Shown in pieces: positions 1 through 9,262 of a DNA stretch of 64,000 nucleotides; position 1 is the first letter of the stretch, and every line of letters begins with the position of its first letter. The notes beneath the pieces were generated by a model. It was not told the DNA's origin. It worked only from the letters and a program-made list of their open reading frames with translations, and did no database searches. Source of the DNA: Chrysemys picta bellii (taxonomy: Eukaryota > Chordata > Testudines > Emydidae); the NCBI RefSeq assembly GCF_011386835.1, contig NC_088797.1, forward strand, positions 62,583,587 to 62,647,586. The letters run 5' to 3'. The position numbers were made by a program, and so were the translations under genes.

Positions 1-946
1 AGCCGCCTTCTGGAGGCACCAGATAAGGTGACCAGATGTCCCAATTTTATAGGGACAGTCCCGATTTTTGGGTCTTTTTCTTATATAGGGTCCTATTACC
101 CCCCACTCCCTGTCCCGATTTTTCACACTTGCTGTCTGGTCACCCTAGCACGAGAAAGCGGCACAGGGGGGCAGCAGCCCTGCAAAAGTGGTGGCATGGC
201 TAGCAGGGAGCAGCTGCGCCCCCCGCCCTTCCTGCCCAGACTGCGGCCGGCCCCCCCCCCCGGGGACTCCTAAAGGCTGCAGCGGATGCAGGCCCCACAT
301 GCGCCCCCCGGCTGCCCCCCTCGCCATGCTCGGGCTCTGCGGCTCCCGGGCACGTGAGCCGCCTCCCGGGCGCAGGGCCCTGAGCCTGCTCTGGAAGGGG
401 CAGTGGTGGTTCACACGCCCAGGAGCCACAGAACCCGAGCTCGGTGAGGGGTAAGCTGGGAGGTGCGCCTGGCTGGGCTGCAACGCACCTGGCACCTCCC
501 CCCTAGGGGCTCCTGCAGTGATGCATGTAGGTGGCAGCTCCCGTGTGCGTCCCGGCTCCCCCCTGCCATGCTCGGGCTCTGCAGCTCCCAGGAGTATGAG
601 CCTCCACTGCCGCTGCCCCTCCCAGAGTAGGCTCAGGGCCCTGCACCCCGGTAGCTCACATGCCTGGGAGCCGTAGAGCCTGAGCACGGCAAGGGGGGCA
701 TATGGGGGCCACTGACCACATGCAACTGCTGCAGCCTACAGGAGCCCGGGGGCCACAGCCTAGGCAGGAGGGCAGGGGGTGCGGCTGCTCCGCGCTAGCG
801 GTGATGCCGCCTTTGCAGGGCTGCTGCCCCCTGTGCCACACCGGCTCCCCCATGGTTGGGGCTCGCTACCCCCGCAAGCTGATGCTCTGGCTCTCCGGTG
901 CCTCCGGAAGGCGGCTCCTCCCTGCTGAGCCAGGGCACCGCTTTTT
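1..946. repeat. foldback-like GC-rich repeat, cut by the window edge
   Basis: The stretch contains long inverted repeats. Bases 1-20 match the reverse complement of 898-917 with one mismatch, and 160-236 matches the reverse complement of about 759-837. A second set lies inside: the block at 324-360 recurs directly at 567-603 and in inverted form near 668-710. The layout suggests a foldback or long-TIR DNA transposon whose left end may lie outside the window. Its left arm is interrupted by the MITE at 24-147. Open frames here are by-products of GC-rich sequence. The family is not recognised. Confidence 0.55.
24..147. mobile_element. Chompy-like hAT MITE
   Basis: A 124-bp element with inverted termini: it starts TAAGGTGACCAG and ends CTGGTCACCCTA. 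Its interior holds the paired CCCGATTTTT blocks typical of this MITE in turtles and crocodilians. The flanks are GCACCAGA (16-23) and GCACGAGA (148-155), a 7/8 match, consistent with an 8-bp target-site duplication. It is non-coding and would depend on a hAT transposase in trans. The same family recurs at 57204-57329. The name Chompy is from memory; the family identity of the two copies is read directly. Confidence 0.8.
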
Positions 947-1410
947 TAGGGTTACCATATTTCAACAATCAAAAAAAATAAGATGGGGGGGAGCCCCACC
1001 CACATCCAGTCCCTTCCACTTCCTACCCTCCTCAGAACATCCAACCCCCCCCCACCCGCTCCTTGTTCCCTTGCTGCCCCCTCTGGGGACCCCTGCCCCC
1101 CAGGATCCCATCCCCTGCTCCTTGTCCCTTGACTGTCCCCTCCTGAGACCCCCCCACCCTATCTGCCCCCCCTAGGATCCTACCCCCTACCTGTCCCCTG
1201 GCTGCCCCAACCATTATCCACACCCCCACCCCTAGACAGACCTCCGGGACTCCCACGCCCCATCCAGCCACTCCCTGCCCCCTGAGACACCCCCCCAGAA
1301 TTCCTGATCCATCCAACCCTCCCCCCACCCCTTGACAGCCCCCCCGGGACTCCTTACCACCATGCTGCTCCAGCCGCTGGCTCCACATGGAGCCAAAACA
1401 AACAGCCAAT
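947..1410 (+). mobile_element. hAT-type non-autonomous element, right end lost
   Basis: It begins TAGGGTTACCATATTTCAAC, nearly the same as the left terminus of the complete element at 26440-26997, and has the same C-rich interior of CCCCTG/CTGCCCC blocks. The matching right terminus (TGGTAACCCTA) is absent; similarity fades near the GGAGCCAAAACAAACAG motif around 1390-1410. It directly abuts the foldback repeat to the left. Confidence 0.65.
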
Positions 1411-1748
1411 CCTTTAGTAAGGAAAAAGCTAAACCTGTATTAATATAAAAAAAAAAAAAAGGAAGTATGTTACTGGAAGGTTAAAATGTATCACATACAT
1501 TAGTTGATTTCAGAATGCATAGATCACAGTAACAGCAGCAACTTTAATCTGTCCGTTTGTAATAAGTCTCTGATCACCCAAAAGTCTGGGGTCCTCACTC
1601 TATTGTTCAAAGCCTCTGTTTGCTAGAAGTTGGAGTCCAAAGATGTGGAGCAGGAAAGAGGCAAGGGGATGATGGTCACAGTCTCCAATGTATAACCACC
1701 ACCACCAGTCCATGTGCATGGAAAGTTCTCTCTCAAGCATGGAGTCAG
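1411..1748. other. unassigned non-coding stretch
   Basis: AT-rich sequence with a 14-base A run near 1447. No gene, RNA or recognisable repeat is seen. Confidence 0.5.
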
Positions 1749-1833
1749 GGATCATGGTCCTGCTTTGAGCAGGGGGTTGGACTAGATGACCTCTTGAGGT
1801 CCCTTCCAACTCTGATATTCTATGATTCTATGA
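1749..1833 (+). mobile_element. CR1 LINE 3' end (tail only)
   Basis: The stretch holds the diagnostic CR1 3' end: a GGTTGGACTAGATGACC block, then a GAGGTCCCTTCCAA block, ending in the repeated octamer ATTCTATGATTCTATGA. It is a heavily 5'-truncated, non-coding insertion in forward orientation. Confidence 0.9.
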
Positions 1834-2041
1834 GCCGAGTCACTGGGCTCCCATTGTCCATATGCTCTCAGAGGCATCCTTGGGAGAGGCCCATTGGAAG
1901 AGCTGATTCTCCTGAATGGCCCCATCAACCATGGCTGCTCATGAAGTCCTAGCCTTGATGTAAATCTATCTTGCAGGTGTTACCCAGGAATACAACATGT
2001 TTGAGATACAAACACCTACCAAAGACTCATAACATCACATA

Positions 2042-2400
2042 TAGGGAGACCATACGTCCAGTTTTGGCCAGGACAGTCTGTTTTTTTAAGCCCTGCCCAT
2101 CACAATTTTTTTTTTTTTTTTGGCAAAAGTGGGCATTTGTCCCATTTGCTCTTGACAACTTGATCAGTTGGAGCAGGAACGTGCAGGGGAGGGGGAGCAG
2201 CAACAGCAACACCAGGCCCAACCTTGTGGGGGAGGCGGGGGAGCGTAGGCAGAGCTCAGACCAGCCCCACACAGGAAGGAGAGGCTCACGTGAGCAGCGA
2301 CACCAACCCCAGCCTCATGATGGGGGGAAGGGGGGGGGAGACAGGGCTTGGGCTAACCCCACTTGGTGTCCAGTTTTCATCTACAATGATAATGCATGCA
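2042..2400 (+). mobile_element. hAT-type MITE fragment (TAGGGAGACCATACGTCC terminus)
   Basis: The left end resembles the TAGGGTGACCA family termini and is followed by a GGCCAGGACAGTCTG block, a T run, a GC-rich middle and a GTCCAGTTTTCAT block. The expected inverted right terminus is missing. The AT-rich sequence on both sides looks alike and may be one older repeat into which this element inserted. Family membership is inferred from the terminus and interior style. Confidence 0.5.
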
Positions 2401-2841
2401 CATAAACAAGATAACATTGTTCAACAAATCACAACTTTTCCAATGATACTTTGTATAAGATTTCACAATCGTGCAACAATGGTGATATCTTAGAATAAAA
2501 CAGTCATCTTTCTTTTTATGCAGTATCATAGGCTGATGTACCAAATGCCAGTTAACACCATCTATAGAATCACCAGGACTTGTGTCACCTGCAATTACCT
2601 GGGCCAGCTCCTACCCAAGTACTGTCCAGATTTGTCTATTTAACATTTTAAAATTAACAAGCACAGTTGAAAGTGTAATACACCTCTAACACACTACACT
2701 GTATTGTATGTCCATTTATACATGGCAGTTCTATGCAAATACGCACAGCCACTCCTTTCATATTTATGGTAAAACAAAGTTTAAGAGCAAGGCTTTACAA
2801 TGGAAATTGAGTCATATTTAAATTTCCGCAACTGATTTCCT
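2401..2841. other. unassigned AT-rich stretch
   Basis: Low-GC sequence with no coding signal and no repeat I can name. It could be part of an old LTR in reverse orientation, but nothing decides this. Confidence 0.4.
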
Positions 2842-2849
2842 AGTAGAGC

Positions 2850-3300
2850 CAGGGCCAGCTCTAGGCACCAGCCGACCAAGCACGTGCTTGGGGTGGCACT
2901 TCAGAAGGGGTGGCCAATGTTGGGGTGGCGGGGGGTGCTCGAGGGTTTTTTTTTGTTTGTTTGTTTTTGTTTCAGCCGGGCAGCAGGGGGGGGGGGGCGG
3001 GGGCTTTGGCGGCATGGTGCTGGCGGGGGTTTGGCCAGTGCTTTGGGGGGGGCGGGGGTTTGGGCGGCCCGGCGCAGCGCTCTGGGGGGCGGGGGTTTGG
3101 GCGGCCCGGCGCAGCGCGGCGCTGGGGGCGGGCGCACGGGGGTTTTGGCGGCGCAGTGCTGGGGGCGTGTTTGGCGGCCTGGCGCAGCACTGGGGGAGGG
3201 GTGGGGGGGGGGGTCGGCGGCACGGCACTGTGAGGGCGGCGTTACGGCGGGGCGGCGCACTTCTTGCCTAGGGCAGCAAAAAAAGTTAAAGCCGGCCCTG
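2850..3300 (+). mobile_element. complete non-autonomous hAT element, CAGGGCCGGCTC family
   Basis: A 451-bp element beginning CAGGGCCAGCTCTAGG and ending AAAGCCGGCCCTG. It is flanked on both sides by AGTAGAGC (2842-2849 and 3301-3308), a perfect 8-bp target-site duplication as hAT transposases make. Near the left end is the CGACCAAGCACGTGCTTGGGG block; the interior is a G-rich run of degenerate repeats. It has no transposase. Overlapping long frames on both strands are composition artefacts. The family member at 61921-62419 lies in the opposite orientation. Confidence 0.93.
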
Positions 3301-3308
3301 AGTAGAGC

Positions 3309-3905
3309 ATCTGGGCCTTTGTGCTAAAGTTTTCCAGTGAAGTGCTATCCTTTTGGGTTCAATCCTGCTTTGGAAGGATGAACTAACCACAATTCAGACA
3401 TCTTCAGATCTTTGGATTTCTCCCAAGTCATGTCCAAGCCTATTAGTCATAACTAGATATCCATCTTTCCTGCAGAGCTCTGGAGGCATTCCAGGCTGCC
3501 CCAGACTGTTTGCTAGATTCTGCTATTCTCTCAGATCTATCTTTGTGTGTATATTGTGTGTCACCATCAGTAAGTTACATCCACTGAACATTTGGGAAGA
3601 ACAAACCACAAATAAATTCACAGAAGAACCGTAACCGAGAAGTGTTGCAAAGAGACATCACACAAGTGGACTTGATTTCCAGCCCATATTTATAAATTAT
3701 GTAAACAGATTCAGACAGAAAAAAAATCAAGCAAAAGATCAAGAAAGTCATCTGAAACAAGGCTCTGCACTTGGAAGCTGAGCCCTAGAAAGCAGTAATG
3801 CTGCAAACTAAGGGTGCCTGTGACCAGCAAAGTGTGTCTCAGCATGGGACCAGTGGGAGCCGCTAGGGTCTCTGCATTTTGGAGAATCTGGCCCACAGAG
3901 ATTAT
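3309..3905. other. unassigned non-coding stretch
   Basis: No gene, RNA or repeat is recognised between the hAT element and the LTR to the right. Confidence 0.4.
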
Positions 3906-4750
3906 TGTAACCCTTCTGCCCATCTAAGTTGGCAGCAACAAGGGCCGGGTTCTGTATCTAGGGGTTCCATTTCAATAACGCAATGCAAAACCGGCTCGAG
4001 CCCCCACCCAGTGACCTGGGACAATTACATACCACCCCCTGGGTGCCTCTAAGAGGCAATACTTCCCCTCTCGCAAGCACGGAGTCTGAGTGTAACAGAA
4101 AATGTTTACTAACATGAGGTAAACGACATCAGCATTAAATTGGAAAAACACCACAAACAGGATTCATAACACAAACCATGAGCAAAAACCCACCCCAGCA
4201 AATTGGGCTGTGTCCTTTCCCTTTGGTTCTTGAATCCAGCAACCCAAAAATCACCCAGAGTCCCCAAAGTCCAACACCCCCAAAGTCTCTTGGGTCCAGC
4301 AACCACCCAAAGTCCAACAGACCCCAAAGTCTCTGTCCCTGGTCAGTGCAGCCCCAGAGTACAAAGGGTGGGGCATGCAGGGTGTTATGGGGCACCTTAC
4401 GTGATCCGAGGCCGGCTGGCCATCTCTCTGTGGGGTTCCGCCACAGCCTTCACCACGAGCCAGTCCACTTCCTGCCGTCCCCCTGCTCTACAAGCTGCTC
4501 TGCTGCGCTCCGCTCACCAACCTGTGAGCCGCTCCAGCCGTCCCCGCAAACAGCTACGCTTGCCGTTCCTTGGGCCGATCCAACCGGCCCTGCAAGGCTC
4601 CGCACCGCTCGCTGCTCCTCCAGTTGTCCCCACAAATTGCTCCTCCAGCTGCTTAGCAATATAGCTTCAGGCTCCCCCACTAGTTAACACAGCCTCAGTG
4701 ATCTCAGCTCTTAATAACTTTAGCTCTTTTGTGATTTCAGCTCTTAGGAA
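3906..4750 (-). mobile_element. LTR of an endogenous retrovirus-like element, reverse orientation
   Basis: It starts TGTAACCCTTCTGCC, the complement of an LTR end in GGCAGAAGGGTTACA. The next 200 bp match, in inverted form, the forward LTR end at about 6300-6509, including the GAGTCTGAGTG, AGAGGCACC and CACTGGGTGGGGGCTCGAGC equivalents. Further right lie direct repeats of a CCCAAAGTCC motif (4255-4345). The U3 boundary is not clear, so the right limit is approximate. No retroviral gene is seen beside it. Confidence 0.65.
4255..4345. repeat. short tandem repeat inside the LTR
   Basis: Imperfect direct repeats of CCCAAAGTCCAACA and AAGTCTCTTGGGTCCAGCAA units, roughly 20-45 bp apart. Confidence 0.6.
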
Positions 4751-5430
4751 TGTCAGCTCATAGTAGGGGAGCCCCAGTGCTAGTGCACTATTGGCGCAAA
4801 GTGAATTCAGCTCAGCAGCCTGTAACTAGACTCCTAATGGAATCAAAATTGGTGTTTCAAACCCTCAGAGGGGGCCCATATCACCAGGTACAAATACCTG
4901 TCCCCATCCTCTCTCAATTCACTGGGTTTTGTAACCCATGCCCCTTGTCAAGCAAGTGCTACTTAGGTAATGGTGAAGGACTCACTCAGTCCTTCTGTCA
5001 TACAACAGTTCCACTGGCCTTGATTCACAGAATCAGGGTAACAAAACTTTATTCTTCCTACCCCAATAACAGAGAAAACTGGGGATCCCACACCAGCCAA
5101 AGTAACCACTTTGAGTTGCTGTTTCATGCCAGGCAAGTGGGTGTGCCTATGCAAACAAGATCAGCCCCTGGAGTTCTTTTCCACACTCGCCATAATTCAC
5201 CACCAGATGTCAGGGTAGAGCTCATCCTGACTCTGCTTACATTATTATAGAAACAAACATCAACCTGTCTCCAAATGAGGGGAGAACCAGAAAGCTCAGC
5301 AGCCTGCCCTAAGTGCAGAGAAAAAATGGCCGAATGATAGGTCTCATCTGAAGGACTGCCACAGATATGTATGCTGATTGTGATACGGTGGGTAGAGTGA
5401 TCCACACTACTAATGGACACGGTTACCCCC
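4751..5430. other. unassigned, possibly LTR or retroelement sequence
   Basis: No coding signal. Its position beside the reverse LTR and its pyrimidine-rich character suggest retroelement sequence, but no boundary or motif was found. Confidence 0.3.
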
Positions 5431-6090
5431 GTAGGGTAGCTCCGGCAGCTGTCCACCCCGGCCGCAGCCTCAGCTCACTTCCCCCTCCTCCCCTGAACAC
5501 TCCGCCCCCCCTTCTCCTCCCCCCCCCCGCTTCCCGCGAATCAGATGTTTGCGGGAAGCCTGAAACAAGCAGCAGGCAGGTAAGCTGGGGCAGCACGGCC
5601 CGGCACGGCTCCAGCTGAGCGGCTCCTTCCAGCCCAGCCCCCTGGCCCTGGCCTGGCCCCCGCCGAGCACCGCAGCCTGGTCCGGGCCCCGGGCGCTGGC
5701 CCCAGTCCCGGCCGAGCGGCTCCGGTCCCGGTTCCCGCGACCCTGGCCGAGTGGCTCCAGGCAGCGCGGTAAGGGAGCAGGGAGGGGGTGTTGGAAGAGG
5801 GCAGGGGAGTTCGGGGGATTGTGGGGGGGTGGATAGGGGTCGGGGCGGTCAGAGGGCAGGGAACAGGGGGATTGAATGGGGGCAAGGGTGCCGGGGGGCA
5901 GTCAGGAAGGAGCAGGGGTTGGATGGGGCAGTGGGGGGCAGTCAAGGACAGTCGGAGACAGAGAGAAGGGGTGGTTGGATGGGGCAAGGGTCCCGGGGGG
6001 TCCTCAAGGAACATGGGGGGTTGGATGGGGCAGGAGTCTGGCAGGGGGGCACGACCCCCTCGTGGGGTGAGGAGGAGGGAACCTGTTAAT
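5431..6090. repeat. GC-rich repeat with G-rich imperfect tandem units
   Basis: The left half is CpG-rich with GGCCGAGCGGCTCC-type repeats. The right half (about 5760-6060) is a run of units around GGGGGGCAGTCA and TTGGATGGGGCA. On the complementary strand this resembles the C-rich interiors of the hAT elements at 947-1410 and 26440-26997. It is probably the interior of a related non-autonomous transposon. It is CpG-island-like in composition, but no promoter motif or gene follows. Confidence 0.5.
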
Positions 6091-6129
6091 ATTTTGGCAG
6101 CTCATCACTGCCAAGGACAGCAACTGTGA

Positions 6130-6509
6130 GTGGGGTACAGAGAAGGGACAGGCACGTTAAAAGTACTTTTGAGTTGCTGGACTTAAGACCCTGAAGGCAA
6201 AAGGACACTGCTCAACTTACTTGGGGGTGGGTCTTTTGCTCACGGTTTGTGTTTATGAACTCTAGTAGCGGTGTTTTCCCAAATTAATGCTGAGTTACTT
6301 CCCTCCTTTTAATAAAATTTTTTGCTACACTCAGACTCTGCTTGTGAGAGGAGAAGTATTGCCTCTTAGAGGTGCCCAGGGCCTGGTGTGTAATTGTCCG
6401 AGGTCACTGGGTGGGGGCTCAAGCTGGTTGTGTTGTATTGTTGAAAAGGATCCCCTAGATACTGAACCCAGCCCTTGTTCTGCTGGCTCCACCTGGCAGA
6501 AGGGTTACA
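6130..6509 (+). mobile_element. LTR right part (R/U5), forward orientation
   Basis: The stretch has AATAAAATTTTTTGC (polyadenylation signal near 6311), then CTACACTCAGACTCTGC, and ends GGCAGAAGGGTTACA at 6509. It is the inverted counterpart of the LTR starting at 3906, so the two copies of this family point away from each other with GC-rich repeat between them. The left limit is uncertain. The minisatellite starts immediately after the LTR end. Confidence 0.65.
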
Positions 6510-8207
6510 TTAGCAAGTACAAGATCCGACCCCATGGCACAACAAACAGCGCCTGCTCTCCCAGCAAGCTCCAGACCAGGCCTGACCACACAGCATAGTA
6601 ATCAGGGCCCCACCCTCCTGCAGAAATGCACAGACAAAACCCCACAGGGTGGAAACCAGGGAACCCCCAGCAGCAACCCCTGGGAGCAGCAAACAATACC
6701 CACCTCTGCACCAAAGCCACCACCTGAGCAGTATCCATGGGGAATAACCAGCACACACTCTCCCCAAAGGAGCCTTCAGACTAGACTGCTCACCTCTTCA
6801 CTTGCAACACCCAAGTCAGGCACCATGGCAAATAGGCCTTGCCTTGAGCAGTCCTAGGTCACACCCCACAGTACAGCAACCATGGCTCCCCTGCCCCACA
6901 ACAGCAACCCTCACACCAGACCCAAGGGCACGGCACACAAGCCTGTATACCTGGCAGCAACACCTGAACAAGACCCCACAGGGCAGCAACCAGAAAACCT
7001 CCCCACCCCTCCCAGCAACAACCCCTAGACATGTGAGGGTGACAACCAGAGAACCCCCCTTCCCCAGCAGCAAACCCCAGACCATATGATGGAGTAACAT
7101 CAGTACCCCCCATCCTCACCTACAGCAACAAACCCAAAGCCCTACAGGACAGCAACCAGAGACACACCTCAGCAACAACCCCTAGACCCCACCAGACCCC
7201 ACAGGGCAGAAACAAGAGCCCCCCCCAGCCCAAATGGTGGAACAATTAAAGAATCCCACCCCCCCACCCCCTCCAGAAGCAACCCCTAGACTAGACCCTA
7301 TGATATGGTAACAGGGTTGCCTTGCAGCACTAGGCCCCACAAGAGACCCCACAGCAAAGAAAACTGCCCACCTGCAACACCCAGATGCATCCCCATGGGC
7401 AGCAGACAGAGGGAACCCCCCCCCACACACAATCATGCAGGACCCCAGAAGTTGGCAACCAGGTCCCCTTGCAGCAGAAACCCCCACACAGGGCAGCACC
7501 CAGAAGAAAAAAATGCCCATTGCCCATATCCCCCAGCCACAACCAACCCCACTCCAGATGGCATAGGGCAGCAGAACCATCCCCCTGCCAATAGCATCCC
7601 CCAGACGAGCAGCCAGAGTAGCCCATGCCACCCACCAGTATCAACCCCCAGACCCCCCAGGACAGCAACCAGAGAGAACATTCCCCCCCCCCCAGCAGCA
7701 AGCACCAGACTACATGATGGAGCAACTTCAGAACACCCCCGCCGCACAACAAGCCCCAGACCCCACAGGGCAGCAACCAGAGAACCCCCCTCCCCAACAA
7801 CTACCCCTGGATCCTACAGGTAAGCAAAAAGAGTACCCTCTCCCTGCCCACAGCAGCAACCCCCTGACGCCAACAGCAACCAGAGACACCCGCCCCCCCC
7901 AAGCCCACACAGTGAAGCAGCTACAGATTCCCTCCCCCCACGCAGCAACAGGCCTCAGACTCCACAGGGCAGCAACCAAAGAGACCCCCCCCCACCCAGC
8001 AGCAATCACCAGACCCCCACAGTACAGCAACCAAAGAGACCTGCCCCCCAAGCCCAGACCAGACCCCATGGTACAGCAACCCATCACCACAATAGCAACC
8101 CCCAGATGACAACCAGAACACACACACCCATCACAAAAACTAACACCAGACCCCATGGCACTGCAAAATGACAATTTCCCCCCAGGGCAACAACCAGGTT
8201 TTTTTTA
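6510..8207. repeat. degenerate C-rich minisatellite, left block
   Basis: About 1.7 kb of imperfect units, roughly 50-70 bp each, built on CAGCAGCAACCCC, AGACCCCA and GGGCAGCAACCAGAGAACCC. Divergence between units is high. Long Pro/Gln/Thr-rich frames and their complements arise from the repeat and are not genes. The same array resumes at 9263 after the SINE and CR1. Confidence 0.85.
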
Positions 8208-8400
8208 AATTAATGGAGATATCCTATCTCCTAGAACTGGAAGGGACCTTAAAAGGTCATTGAGTCCAGCCCCCAGCCTTCACTAGCAGGACCAAATACT
8301 GATTTTGCTCCAGATCCCTAAGTGGCCCCTCAAGGATTGAGCTCACAATCCTGGGTTTAGCAGGGCAATGCTCAACCCAGTGAGCTATCCCTCCCGCCCT
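8208..8400 (-). mobile_element. tRNA-derived SINE (Cry type)
   Basis: Read on the minus strand, it opens GGGATAGCTCACTGGGTTGA (pol III A box) and has GTGAGCTCAATCC (B box) about 40 bases on. A body ending in a GGTCCCTTCCAGTTCTAGGA tail follows, which resembles the CR1 3' end. That tail implies mobilisation by CR1 machinery. It matches the tRNA-Lys-derived Cry SINE plan of cryptodiran turtles; the family name is from memory. It abuts the CR1 to the right. Confidence 0.85.
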
Positions 8401-8403
8401 TCC

Positions 8404-9262
8404 ATAACATAAGAACGGCCGTACCGGGTCAGACCAAAGGTCCATCTAGCCCAGTATCCTGTCTACCGACAGTGGCCAATACCAAGTGCCCCAAAGGGAG
8501 TGAACAGAACAGGTAATGATCAAGTGATCTCTCTCCTGCCATCCATCTCCATCCTCTGACAGACAGAGGCTAGGGACACCATTCCTTACCCATCCTGGCT
8601 AATAGCCATTAATGGACCTAACCACCATGAATTTATCCAGTTCTCTTTTAAACTGTTATAGTCCTAGCCTTCACAACCTCCTCAGGTAAGGAGTTCCACA
8701 AGTTGACTGTGTGCTGCGTGAAGAAGAACTTCCTTTTATTTGTTTTAAACCTGCTGTCTATTAATTTCATTTAGTGACCCCTAGTTCTTGTATTATGGGA
8801 ATAAGTAAATAACTTTTCCTTATCCACTTTCTCCACATCATCCGCCCTTAGTCTCCTCTTTTCTAAGCTGAAGAGTCCTAGCCTCTTTAATCTCTCCTCA
8901 TATGGGACCCCTTCCAAACCCCTAATCATTTTAGTTGCCCTTCTGCGAACCTTTTCTAGTGCCAGTATATCTATTTTGAGATGAGGAGACCACATCTGTA
9001 CACAGTATTCAAGATGTGGGCGTACCATTGATTTATATAAGGGCAATAATATATTCTCAGTCTTATTCTCAATCCCCTTTTAATGATTCCTAACATCCTG
9101 TTTGCTTTTTTGACCGCCTCTGCACACTGCGTGGACATCTTCAGAGAACTATCCACGATGACTCCAAGATCTTTTTCTTGATTTGTTGTAGCTAAATTAG
9201 CCCCCCATGATATTGTTTGTATAGTTGGGGTTATTTTTTCCAATGTGCATTACTTTACATTC
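8404..9262 (-). mobile_element. CR1 LINE, 5'-truncated, with end of ORF2 and 3' UTR
   Basis: The left end carries the 3' UTR (CATAAGAACGGCCGTACCGG region). Coding sequence extends to the right on the minus strand. The element inserted within the minisatellite, whose units resume on its right side. It is dead: truncated 5', frameshifted, and without the catalytic reverse transcriptase core. Confidence 0.9.
8771..9243 (-). pseudogene. CR1 ORF2 C-terminal remnant (reverse transcriptase)
   Basis: Two overlapping frames give the end of the CR1 reverse transcriptase. The upstream frame (from about 9243) has KDLGVIVDSSLKMSTQCAEA. The downstream frame (from about 9046) has LEYCVQMWSPH and RRRATKMIRGLEGVPYEERL, then LGLFSLEKRRLR. 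This is the post-palm thumb/connection part of ORF2, which normally follows an endonuclease and RT palm in a protein near 900-1000 residues. A frameshift near 9000-9050 joins the two frames, and stops end both. It is non-functional. The family is certain; the subfamily is not. Confidence 0.9.

Noticed and set aside
2818..3327. Multiple overlapping frames of 80-147 codons
   Set aside because: They come from the G-rich interior of a hAT element with clear termini and target duplication.
4178..4687. A 169-codon forward frame as a gene
   Set aside because: It lies in the reversed LTR and its tandem CCCAAAGTCC repeats; no homology is visible.
5440..5780. A CpG-island promoter
   Set aside because: CpG-rich, but it is part of a repeated GC-rich element, and no exon or transcript signal follows.
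8340..8400. A tRNA gene on the minus strand
   Set aside because: A and B boxes are present, but they sit in a SINE with a CR1-like tail and the cloverleaf is degraded.
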